A stretch of DNA of 64,000 nucleotides from Xenosphaeropsis pyriputrescens (lineage: Eukaryota > Ascomycota > Leotiomycetes > Phacidiales > Phacidiaceae). The position numbers were made by a program, and so were the translations under genes. This document shows positions 34,701 through 46,150 of this stretch, piece by piece. The stretch lies in NCBI GenBank assembly GCA_022609375.1, contig JAGKQE010000025.1, positions 186,001-250,000 on the forward strand. Reading direction: 5' to 3'. Positions within the stretch are counted from its first letter, which is position 1. Each line of letters starts with the position of its first letter. Under the pieces are notes generated by a model. It was not told the origin of the DNA. It did no database searches and worked only from the letters and a program-made list of their open reading frames with translations.

Positions 34701-37700
34701 GAGTTCAGGAGCCGAATCGCTCGACTTCAAAAGGAGTGGCGCCCATCAGAAGTCGCTGTCGTTGATGCTGAGGGTAACAAGAATAGGACATCACGAGGTA
34801 CTAGAAACCATATTGTCCAAATTAACAAAATGGGCCCAATTAACGTCAAGGGTATCATCGACGGCCATTGGGTAAAGACCAAGGCGTCTCTGAAGATTCC
34901 TAACCATGACATTATGGGTGCATATCGCTACACTCCTTCTAAATCTATGCGTCCAGATCAGACTTCTTCTTGCGATCTTACAACAACCATGTTAACTTGT
35001 AATGCAACAGCAAAGATGGCAAAGGATTCACCGTGGCGCCTACAGAATTGGGTGGAGGTCAGCCCGGTGGACGAGCGAAAGTTCTTCACAGTCTTTGCCT
35101 GGCTCTCTGAGCGGGCTCGTAAGATCCCAGGGTATGGAATGTGGCATGAAGTTGGCAAGTGCGACTCATTCCAGTGTGAGACCTGTGCTCCAAAGGCTCC
35201 AGCAATCAAGTGGAAGTTAGCACCATTACCCCCCTCCAACACTAAGGCGAAAGGCAAAGGCAAGAAGAGCGAAGCTCAATTGGCAAATGAGGTCGTCAAG
35301 ATGCTGCCATTTGAGGACGTCCAGGAAGCCGCTCCGTTCGAGCGTGCCATGAAGAGTCGACCATCTCCTTTCGTGGTACAATTCAGGGTGGATGATTCTG
35401 ATAACATCGAACTGCGACTTGGTTTCAACCCCATCACCCTGATGCACCGTGCTCTCGCAAAGTTGTCCATGCTTGGTAATTCTTCGGACATGTCACTCTC
35501 CTGGCGTTTGGTGACCAACTATGCCACGCCAGCGCGACCAAGTCTTCCCAGTTTCACTCTCAAGAGCAACGATGAGGACAAGCAGGCCTCTCAACCAAGA
35601 GGCTTCCGTCCGGTCATGAAGCTGCGCCCAGAGCAATTAAGATCTTTGAATTGGATGGTCTCTCAGGAGTCGGACAAATCTGCGCCATTCGTTGAAGAAG
35701 AAATTGAAGAAGCTGTCATTGCACAGATTGGCTGGCGTGCTGAAGGCCGAGCAGCAAAGCCTGTCTTCGTACGTGGCGGTGTTTTAGCTGATCAAGTTGG
35801 CTATGGAAAAACCATCACCACTCTTGCCCTCATCGACTCAAAGCGTGAGATTGACAGTAAGAAGTCAACAGAGTCGGTTGCTGGCGCAATACCTATCAAG
35901 GCGACTTTAATTCTTGTCCCTCCACATCTTCCTCATCAATGGGACAGAGAAGTTAAGAAGTTCTTGAAGCCCGGTTACAATGTGCTCATTATAAAAACCG
36001 CACAGGCCCTCGCGAAAATCACTATCAAGGATTTCATGAATGCAGATATCATCATAGCTTCCTGGAAACTGCCAGATGGTCCATCTTATTTATCAAAGGT
36101 TGTGAGTTTCTCCGGATTACTCGATCCTCCAGAGAAGAGTGGTGCAAGAGCCGAGGCAGTCTGGTACGATCAGGCACTCAAGAACATCTCTGAGCATACG
36201 GAAATGCTCAAAAAGGGTGGTCCGGGCCTCTTTGACTACATTGAAACTAGGCGCGCTGCCAACGAAAAGGCGGCTCAAGATGCTGAGACCTTTGTGCCAT
36301 CTAAGCGACTACGTGGTCAGCAGTACCAGGACATGAAGGCCAGAGTCGCGGCGGAGAAGGAAGCTCTCAAAGCTGACGAAAAAGGTGCTGCCGGTTCCAA
36401 GCGTTCGAAAGACGAGTCGAATAAGGCTGCAGAAAAGCCGGTGCAGAAGAGTGGCGTTGACTTTTTCAAACTCAAGTCTATTTCGAAAGGTTCAGACTGG
36501 TCAACGTTTACTAATCCAATCCTAGAGATGTTCATTTACAATCGTCTGGTGGTGGATGAATATACGTATGTGACCGGAAAGGAGGGCATGACGGTTCCAA
36601 ACTTGAGATCTCGCTTCAGATGGATATTATCTGGAACGCCTCCCATGCAAGACTTTGCAGACATCAAGTCCATTGCGAAATTTATGGGCATCAACCTTGG
36701 AATCGATGATACCACACCAGGTATCATCACTAAGCACAACATTGCTGGCATCCTTCGTGGTCAGACTGACAGCGAAGAGTTCCGATCTTTCAAGACGCCG
36801 GCCTCACCTGCCTGGCATGAGCATCGCCATGAGCATGCGCAAAATTTCTTGGACCATTTCGTTAGACAGAACATTGCAAAGGTCGGTGACATCCCAAACA
36901 CTGAACATCTCCGAGCTATCACGCTTCCAGCTGCCGAAAGAGCTATCTATCTCGAGCTCCATCAAATTCTTGCTGCAACAGATTTCCGAATGACCAAGAG
37001 CAAGAAGACCGATGATAGCGATCGATCACAACGAATCGAGGAACTGTTAGGAACAAGTGCTACTGCAGACGAAGCCCTACTTAAGCGCGCTTCCTACTTC
37101 AAGATGGATGAACATGATGACGATATTGAGAACGCACCAAAGGCCTGCGACGTTATTATTGAAATGAGAACCCGTCAATACCGATCTCTTAAATCGCAGC
37201 TCAAGTCCAAGATAAAGAAGGCATGGTGGTTGAAGAGGAACTGTCTCGACGCTGATGAGCATTTCGCTAAATGGGTTGAAAATGTCAAGAATGGCGGAGT
37301 TGGTGATCGTGATGCCAGCAAGGAACTTGCCGATCTTGTCACCAGTCTGAAGGCAGCATACAATGAGGAGGACTGGAAGTTGTTCTACACTAGCACTAAG
37401 AGCAAGAGCAAGGCTGATGAGGAGCATATCGGTGGGAGACGCAGAGATGTGCGCCCCGACGGTCGTAATGCCGGTGGTTGTCTCAGGAGAGCGGCCCTCC
37501 GTAGACTTGCAACCGATCTCCGCACTGATGCAGCAGATCTTGTCACTCGCAAACGCGCTCTCCGTCTGTTTGAGGAAGTTCGCAAGGTGCAACTTGCATA
37601 CACTGATGCTCGCAACGGTGAGGATCCTGAAGGTTGTCTTTGTGTGAAGTGTGAAGGCTCTTTCTTGCCACAAGAAGTATCTGTTATGACTGCTTGTGGT

Positions 37701-38517
37701 CATGTCGTCTGCAATGCATGTGTCGCTGCTCGAAGACATAAGGATGGATGTCTTGACGATGGGTGTGATGCTATCAACAAGCAGTATCAAATTGTTCCAG
37801 CTCCCGAACTTGGTGAAGAAGACAAAGCTTCTGCAAGTGGTATTCACTTTGGACAGAAGCTGGAGCACCTCGTTGACCTGATCAACGCCATCGACGACGA
37901 TGATCAGATTCTTCTGTTCGTCCAATTTGCGGATCTCATGGATAAGGTCATCGAAGCCTTCCGAGTGAAGAAAGTCAGTCATTATGCGATCACGAACAGG
38001 GCCTCTGATGCATCCAACGTTCTCACTGCGTTCCAAGAGGAAACTGGCAAGGACAAGAAGAAGGTACTCATTTTGAACATCGGCGACGCATCTGCTGCTG
38101 GAAGGTAAGTCACCCCTCTCATGTCTTGCAAATCCATGTACTGACTTGCTTTATAGTAATCTTACAAATGCAAACCACATCATTTTCCTAGGCCCTTACC
38201 TCACCGATCTGCAGCAGACTTACGATAGTGCAATGACGCAGGCAATGGGCCGTGCTCGCAGATATGGTCAGCTTAAGCATGTGCACGCCTATCATTTTGC
38301 CAGCTTGAAAACTATCGACGTCAACATTCTCGAGGACCGTACCGGCAAGACCCTTATCAAGAGCGAGGATGTCGACATGGAAAGCGAGGTGGTGAAGCCG
38401 TTTGAAGATTATGAGGATTGTGGATACGAACTTTCGAAGCTTGGAGATGGTGGTGTTGAAGGAGAATGGCGTAGCAGTGGTACCGACAAGGTTGTCTACG
38501 ATGAGGATGATGATTAA
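31715..38517 (+). CDS. DNMT5-type cytosine-5 DNA methyltransferase with RING and SNF2 ATPase domains
   Basis: Three exons (31715-32465, 32512-38104, 38157-38517; introns of 46 and 52 bp) encode 2234 aa. Residues 5-12 (QRSIHAFF) fit a PIP box and are followed by a long acidic, disordered segment (to about 175). The methyltransferase domain has motif I VGTMCSGTES (231-240), motif IV AGFSCVDFS with Cys323, motif VI ENV (364-366), motif VIII QRG (402-404) and motif X GNAMSATVVG (from 614). A cysteine cluster begins at 690 (CYCEG..CKFCKHTVCSRC). The SNF2 part has Walker A DQVGYGKT (1344-1351) and Walker B VVDEYTY (D1599, E1600). A RING finger (about 1961-2010) precedes the C-terminal helicase lobe, which ends AMGRARRYGQ near the last junction. 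In Cryptococcus, DNMT5 performs ATP-dependent maintenance CG methylation in the nucleus. The frame is intact and shows no sign of decay. Confidence 0.93.
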
Positions 38518-38772
38518 GTCGTTTCTGGAAATTTTCATGAATCATTTGGGGAAGCGTTTGAGCGTAATAAACTGGAGTTGGAAATTGACATTCTGAAGTG
38601 TGTAAGATTAGACTATTAAGCATAAGACTTAAGATAAGACTTAAGAGCAAGAAGCAAAAAAAAAGTATTATTAATTCTCGTCCACAGCATGTTAGTTGTG
38701 AACTGTTCCATTGCAATAGAAACTGACTGTAAAAACATAAATCGCTTCTCAAGGTTATGTCACTCCCTTTCC

Positions 38773-39354
38773 TCAACCGATTCTAATCCTTCCATCCTTC
38801 CTCTTTTCAACAACACCTTCCTCCTCAACTTTTTTCTCCCAGAAGGCCATCATAGCCCGCGATCCACGACTCCACTCCTCACGCCGTCTCTTGCATTCAA
38901 CGCTCGTCCCCGGCTCCAGAATGATCCTCGCCGTCTCGCGCTCCTTGTCGTACGCGAATCGTTGCGCCTTGGCATACACACGCTCCCAGCACTCGGCGTC
39001 CTCCTGCAATACGTGAACGAGCGAGTCGCCGGCTACAGCTGCGGCATAGTGCGAGTCGGTGCTGCGGAGGGTGAGGTGGATACCAAGCGTGAAGGCGGAG
39101 AGGGTGGTGAGGGTTGTGGTCGTGAGGATGTTGATGAGGGTCTTGGTGGAGAGGGTGCAGAGGTGGTGGGCTATTGGGATGAGGGGGAGCGGGAGCAGGA
39201 GGAGATGGAGAGGCTGTGTGCGGAGAGCGTGAAGATGGGCTGTGAGACTGCTGTATGTGGTGGACTTTGGTTGCAGGGCTTTCATGTTCTGGAGATGCGC
39301 CTCGTATTTGGCGGTTGTCTCGTGTCGGCGGGTTGTGATGAGGTTTGGGAACAT
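38773..39354 (-). CDS. Hypothetical small membrane protein
   Basis: A single 193-codon frame from ATG to stop on the minus strand. Two hydrophobic segments lie at about 48-66 (LHLLLLPLPLIPIAHHL) and 72-97 (TLINILTTTTLTTLSAF..), followed by a charged soluble half (YAKAQRFAYDKERE, KRRREEWSRGSRAMMAFWEKK). I do not recognise the family. A 228-codon frame runs antisense over the same DNA. I prefer the minus strand because its product has an ordinary membrane-plus-soluble layout, whereas the plus frame is Gly/Glu-rich low complexity. Convergent with DNMT5, with 255 bp between the stops. Confidence 0.55.
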   Translation of the reverse strand: MFPNLITTRRHETTAKYEAHLQNMKALQPKSTTYSSLTAHLHALRTQPLHLLLLPLPLIPIAHHLCTLSTKTLINILTTTTLTTLSAFTLGIHLTLRSTDSHYAAAVAGDSLVHVLQEDAECWERVYAKAQRFAYDKERETARIILEPGTSVECKRRREEWSRGSRAMMAFWEKKVEEEGVVEKRKDGRIRIG

Positions 39355-42300
39355 TACGTCGATTGTGGGATGTAGGATGTCTTTTTTGAATGCTTAAGAG
39401 TGCATATTGGATGCTCTTGATAGAAATGAAGCTGATGATAAGGGCTTGATATTATACCGGGAATTGGCGGTATTGATGCTCGGGGTTCGTGCTCCATTAT
39501 AAGAGCGGCTGCAACAATATTAATATATGAATATTTCGCCACCTGTTATCCCATTCGAGTACTCACCGTGTATAAAGATTGAGTATGTGATGTCACATGC
39601 AGAATAACTTGTTAGTCATTAAGGTACTGTAGATGTTTTGAGAAAGTCATGACCTCGCTACCAAGTTCTCATGTCACGATGAAATGATTTCCCATACTTT
39701 AAGGACCTCGCAGGAAAAACAAAAATCGATGCAGAATACATAATGGGATAACGAACCTTGAAATAGTGTAGTTGATCCTAAGAGTCGATAATAATACCTA
39801 AAACAGAAGATGTAATCTTGGCAGTGAGGAGAGTTTCGATATAGCTTGGGAATGAAAAAATCGTAACAAGAGACATTGTGATAAATTCTAGCTCTAGCCT
39901 TAGGTAGAAGAACTTTCATAAGGTAGAGAGGATTTTAAAAGCGTTGTGAGGGTAAAGATGAGTAAGGAAAAGAAGACTGGGCCCTAAGCAACTATTCTAT
40001 GTGCCTTCCATAGATATAAACCTAGAAATTGAGAACTTTAGTTTCTTTCTTGATTATTTTGATTAATCAACCTAATATAGATATGGTTAAATCTTTCTAA
40101 ACTGTTATTAAGTAAGCTTTACGTGTTAGAACTTATCCTTAAGTAATCTACAGCTCAAATCTACAAGATAAAACACCAAGACTTGCCCGTTAATATTTTC
40201 CAGTTTCCTTTTCTAGATTCCCTACTTTATACCTCCTTACAATTTAGTATCCTCGAGAAAGGCCGTTGTAACTTGTAGATATAGAAATCTCATCAAATCT
40301 GAGAATTTCGTGTGGTAAGAAGTAAGGACAGTGACCCTATGGTGGGAACAGGTTATTGATCAAGAGATAGATTTCGACTGCATATATTGCGTAGATTGAA
40401 GTGATTTTCTATGTTAGCTCAACAAATACAAACCCTCATTCGAATAATTTGATCAGTGTTCCCAAATCAGCATATGACATGTGTGATTGCCTATAGGACA
40501 AAGTCGAAGCAACACTGTAGTGCTGTTAATATCATGTCATCACCCTCATTACCACCGTTCAACCGAACTTCTTATCATCATTCCAGCCCTTCTCACACAA
40601 CAATCTCAAGGATGAAAAGCCATACTGACTCAGTCTCCCAAGTAACACCTACTACAAATTCATATCTCTGTCGACTTGCTAAGAGGAACCATACAAAACC
40701 CAGTACTTATATACTGGAATACTGGTAGTTGATAGCAAACTACGACAAATTGCTATAATCCATCCTCGTTGTTTCACAAGTATTCTCATACATCCTCAAA
40801 TCCGTATCCCTTTCGACGTCATCAGCTCTCTCATCCAATCCCATCTCCCTCCCACTGATAAGTACCAACTCATACATCGTAGAATAGAATCCAATCTGAT
40901 TTCAACTCGCCCAATTCTCACCATCAGCATGGACATACCACCTTCACCAGTTAGTTACACGCGAAAGTAAGTGGGCCACAACCAAGCGACCCCGACATCC
41001 GCCCCAGACTTCCCGGCCGAGCCTAGATTCGTCTCCGTCCTGTCTTCACTTGGCACAAGATGAAGATGAAGATAGATGATCTCAGGCATCGAATTTTGTC
41101 AGGCTTTTGGATGTGTACGGGGGGCACACTCCGTAATAACAAGCGGTATCGTTCGAAGAAGCTCCCTCTTTTCGCTGAGGTTCCTCGCTTTTAGGTCCTA
41201 GTTGATTTTGATCTAGTGGTTAACGTCCATCTTGGTTGGAGAGTCGATTTGATAGACTTGTGTACAATTCGCCGAGTGAATTTCATGTTCGGAGACGCTT
41301 CTCGGTGCTCCGAAGCGATACTCCGTATTCCACTGATAACCAATTCTGATTCTGGAGCGCGAGGAGGTTCGAGGTGAGCTGGTAGGCTTCTCACAAGGCA
41401 CTTTATGCATCTTGACCTCATCACTCAACCCTTATTCATAGGTGTGATAATAGTCTGAATCCCCTTGTAGAGCACCATGGTACTTCGTATGTACTGTACA
41501 ATTGAGTACTGGAGATGGATGGGACTTTGAAGTGCTGTTTCTCAGCGGGCTGCTCGTGTTCTTGTTATCTTTATCGCAACTTCCATGGTGGAGGCACTGC
41601 GGGACACATTGTGATGGATGTTAGGTCAGACATTTATTAATGGATGAAATGCGGTCATGATGGCTTTTATGATTTTTGTTTGTGATGTTGTGTAAATCCA
41701 ATTGGTACTCTGCTGAGAATTTATAATCCGACTTATTGCTGGTGATGCGTTGACTTGGACTTTCTGTTATCATGGATGATGGGTAGATGTGAGGTGAGAG
41801 AGTGACGGTTGGCCAGAGTCAGTAGATGGAAGTCTGCGCAGTAAGTCGTAAGTAGCTTATCGCAAACCGCATGGGAAGATTTCCATGACAGATGAGAACG
41901 ACAAAACAAATACTGATGAAGATAATTACCCAACACACACGAATTCGAGTACAAACAGATGGGTAAACAGACAACCAACCTTCAAGCAATCAGTACATAT
42001 GATCACTTCCTGATTCTCTACTCACCGTGGAATCGTAGCATTCTCAAAGCTTCAAGCACAACTGAGATCTCTCTCTAGTCAGCCTCTGGTGGGGGCTTCA
42101 ACCACAGAATCCAGACAATCCAGACTTTTCCTCTCCCCAGCATTGTCAATTACCACCACCACGAACCAAGCAAGCAAGACAGGCTTAGGACGACAGGGGA
42201 GAGGAGTCAAAAATCAGAAACATCTGCAGAATCAACAGGCATGTTTGAACCTTCACTTAATACACTTCCACTTATCGCTTATCTTTCCGTACAACAGTCA

Positions 42301-42950
42301 ATGGCGGTATTGTGACGTTAGTTTATGAACAAGCACTTGTTGAGTTCCAGAATGTAAGAGCCTGGGAGCATTGCTACCCGCAGCACTAAGTCCTTCCGGA
42401 GCAATGACCAGAACGAATAACAACAAGAACGAATAGAGTCCGAGTATTTCAAGACGAGGATCTAGATTGATGACCGTTGATGGGCTCTTGATGGCCAGTA
42501 ACATGCATGGCCCCATCGATACGACTGTCATTCGTTTTACTACACTCTACACTCCCTGCCACTAGGTAGGATACTCTATCGTAAAGCACCTCCTATGAAA
42601 GGATGCGCATACTCTTACATATGTACGTATGTACATACATATGCAGCTCCCCATCCGTCATGTGTCGAGTCGACTTGAGAAATCAGAGAAAGTTTGAATC
42701 CCATTCAACTGGCCTTGGACCATCAAGCCATTCATTCTTGTGAAGAAAATCTCTCAAATAACTTAACCATTTCTCTATCCCGAGGACCTGACCTTCACCA
42801 ATCGTCGAATCAGACCCCTTCGATAAGAGAACCCGAAGCTAGAGGCGCCTTTCCCGACAGGTATCAGCAGCAATATTGGCAACGCCGAATTTGCAATTCC
42901 TTCTATAATTCTCCTAAATTCTCGTCTTTTTGTGCTGAGCGGGAGTCGTC
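39355..42950. other. Long gene-free interval
   Basis: 3.6 kb with no supported gene. The left part (about 39540-40440) is AT-rich with stops in all frames and may be decayed DNA. At 41128-41135 and 41319-41327 are two copies of the ACTCCGTA word in the same orientation. A short inverted run of tacgtatgtacataca lies near 42620. The last 300 bp should contain the promoter and CT-rich leader of the permease gene. Confidence 0.55.
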
Positions 42951-44819
42951 ATGGCTTCAGAAGCCTACGGTAATGGCGAGTCGCTGGATGTGTCGAAGGA
43001 GGAGAAGGCTACCATTGCAAAGAAACAATTGGGCGTCGAGGAGGGCCAAACTGTCGCTTTCGATGCCGACGATGAATTGCTCGCAAGTTTGGGATATCGA
43101 TCTGAGCTGAAACGTGAATTCAAGTACACAACGGTGTTTGGGCAGAGTTTTGGTGTAAGTGTTTCTTGCTTGGGAATTTTCGAGGGGTTTATTGATGTGT
43201 TGTAGGCTATGGGTATTGCAAGTGCTATTGCGGAGAGCATGCTGTTTTCTCTCGGCAGCGCTGGCGCTGTGGGAATGGTCTGGTCATATTTGATGGGCTG
43301 TATACTGTGAGTCTCTTCACAGCACTTGTACCACATCTCTAATATTCACAGACTCATCCCCGTGGCCATTTCCCTGGGCGAGCTTGGATCTTCGATGCCA
43401 ACTTCGGGAGGACTTTATTACTGGGTAGCACGCTTGACACCACCTAAGCAGAGAGCGTTCATGTGCTGGCTGGCTGGATACATGAATGTGCTGGGCTACA
43501 TTTCCATCTTTGCATCGACCATCTATGGCGCAACATTGATTCTCGTGGCCGCCATTTCGATCGGTTCAGATGGGTCATGGATATCTACCAAGTATGAGAA
43601 CTTCGGCATGTATGTTGCCACAACCCTCCTCGTCATGGGCATGACCTCCGTCTCTTCCAAGACACTCTCGCATCTCAACGCCTTCTACATCTTTGTCCAG
43701 TTCGCCATGCTCTTCTCCACCATCATTGCCCTGGCCGCTGCAACCCCCAAGGAGAATATGAACAGTGGTTCGTTCGTCTTTGGCGACTTTCAAAACACCG
43801 GCTTCTGGACTTCCAATGGCTGGGCCTTCATGCTGTCTCTCTTGACTCCGGTCTGGGTGGTATCGGGCTTCGAATCCGCAGCAACCATTGCCGAAGAAGC
43901 CTCCAATGCAGCAAAAGCCGTCCCCTTTGCCATGATTTCTTCGCTCCTTATGGCAACAGTAACCGGCTTCGCCGTAATCATCACCATCGCTTTCACGATG
44001 GGCTCTGATATCGACAGCATCATCTCCTCATCCCTCGGCCAGCCAATGGCGCAGATCGCCTTCAACTCCTTCGGAAAACAGGGCTCCATCGCATACCTCA
44101 TCTTCCTCTGGTTCGCGTCCATCTGCAACTGTTCCATCCTGCTGGTCGCAGCATCCCGCGAGACCTTCGCATTCGCGCGCGACCACGGTCTCCCAGGCTC
44201 TGGATACCTGCGAAAGTTGGCGCGCAACTCAGCGCCCGTTCGTGCCGTGGGCTTTTGTTGTGCCGTCACCATCGCGGAAGGCCTACTCATGCTCGTCAAC
44301 ACGGTCGCCATCAACTCCATCTTCAACCTCGCTATCATTGGCCTCTACTTTGCCTACTGTATGCCTCTAGTCGCGCGCATCTGCTTCGGTCACTTCACAC
44401 CCGGCGTCTTCTACACCGGTGATCTGTGCTCGACGCTCTGCTGCTACTGGTCGCTTGGTTGGATGACCTTCATCTTCGTCCTGCTCCTCTTCCCCTCCTA
44501 CCAGAACCCCGGCCCCATGGAGATGAACTATGCCATCGTCGTGCTCGGCTTTGTGCTGATTTTCTGTGTCGTGTATTATTTCATCCCTGGATTCGGTGGC
44601 AAGACTTTCTTGTGAGTTGTTCTGCCCCTATCTTTTTTGCTTCGATCGTAAAGCTAATGACCCCCCAGCACCGGTCCAGTCCGTACCATTGATGATATCA
44701 TCGATCAGAATCCGGAGCTTAACGCGCAGCTTGAGCGTAAGATTGGCGAGGAGAGAAACGGTTTTTCGTCAGGCGGCGAGGGTACTACTGAGATTTTGAA
44801 TGACAAGTCCACGTCGTAG
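42951..44819 (+). CDS. APC-family amino acid / GABA / choline permease
   Basis: Four exons (42951-43154, 43206-43306, 43352-44611, 44669-44819; introns of 51, 45 and 57 bp) encode 571 aa. A hydrophilic N-terminal tail ends in DDELLASLGYRSELKREF, the entry segment of fungal GABA/choline-type permeases. About twelve membrane spans follow. Conserved pieces are SFGAMGIASAIAESMLF (span 1), ISLGELGSSMPTSGGLYYW (span 2-3 with the substrate-binding glycines), GFESAATIAEEASNAAKAVP and SRETFAFARDHGLPGS. The last exon encodes a hydrophilic C-terminal tail. It should act at the plasma or vacuolar membrane by proton-coupled uptake. The exact substrate is unknown: the amino acid, GABA and choline subfamilies look alike at this level. 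Confidence 0.92.
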
Positions 44820-46150
44820 CGTTGGAGTTTGTGGGTGAGCGGCTGATGATATGACACCTCTTTGTTTATTGTTTTATTACTACCTTGATGATTTGGGAGC
44901 CGGAGATATATTAATATACCACTTGCTTTTGTGCTGAAAACGTAATTCCGTGGTAATTTTTATGCACGTGAACCGGCGCATACTTGCTATTGTGAGTACG
45001 GGAAGATGCTGTCACCTATGTGAGGCTACCAATGGAGAAGAAACCATTATCCAAAATAACTTTTCTGCGTGGGGTCCACAAGGGTTATTGTGAATGCAAG
45101 TCGTAAGTGTTCTCTGGGCGTGGATCGCCACGGTGCGAGATGAACTATTCTTTATACTCACGGTGCTATAAGTACTCAGGCTACATCACAGGACCCACGC
45201 CAGTAAATTCTTGGGAAAGATAGTGATCATAGTCCAATTGATATTTGATCAAGAAACAGTCTTGTATAAATTGCAGCCGCTATTATATGCTGATCTACGA
45301 TCTAAATGTTAATCTGAGATACGTCTAATACTACATCCCCTCAGTATCACGACCTTACCAGAAATCCTCCGATCAAAGATCTGTTGCTGAACAGCAGTGT
45401 AAAACCTCTGCTGAGAAGGAACTTTGAATCGGTATCTTGGATTACCATTCGAAGCTACACAGAAGTAGATCTCAAGTCAAACCCTCTGTATATGAGGTTC
45501 TCAGGCATTGGAGAATCAAGATCGTGGGTATATATATGGCTGCTAGGATATGTACCACTCTGCATCCCAGTTTCCAATATGAATGGCGAAGAAATGCCCC
45601 GCGATGAGGTGGATGATGTTGATAATGATGTGTTACTGTATTAATGTAATAAGAAGAGAAAATGATAACGAGACTATAGATGCTGACGAGACTGTAGATG
45701 ATGACGAGGTATAAGATAAAGAAGAAATCGCCAACTTAGATGAGAAGTTTGGTGCTGGCCAATAAAGCAGCATGAATTTAAGGAAAATTTGTGTGTTGGC
45801 AGGAGAGAAGAGGATGAGGGGATACTTATAGGTAAACAGAGGGAGGGCTATTCGTTGTGCGCGTTCACACAGGGATCCTTCTCTTGAAACTCCATCAGAA
45901 TAAGAGGAAGAGTATCTCTAATGATGCTGAAATTCTCCTTTGGGGAAGTCATCCGAGATAGATTTGACACTGGCAACATGGAGGGGAAGAGTGTTATTTG
46001 TATACAGATGGAAGTAACCTATCTCTTGATATATCAAACTTTACAACAGAACATATTTCATTATATTTATCTTTATATAACACATCACACAGACCTATTT
46101 CATAATAATATTATCGCGGCCATGGCTTCCACTCTGATTCTTACTCCCGT
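44820..46150. other. Gene-free interval
   Basis: 1.33 kb between the permease and amidase stops. An 86-codon frame at 45384-45644 resembles nothing known. The stretch 45640-45770 has repeated gatgacgag/gataa words. Nothing else recognised; a degraded gene cannot be excluded. Confidence 0.5.

Noticed and set aside
38689..39375. 228-codon plus-strand frame antisense to the small membrane protein
   Set aside because: Gly/Glu-rich low-complexity product without recognisable features; the opposite strand gives a more protein-like sequence. Only one of the two is likely real, and the choice is not certain.
45384..45644. 86-codon plus-strand frame, possible relic of a mobile element
   Set aside because: No transposase motif, no terminal repeats, and the following sequence is full of stops; nothing supports an identity.
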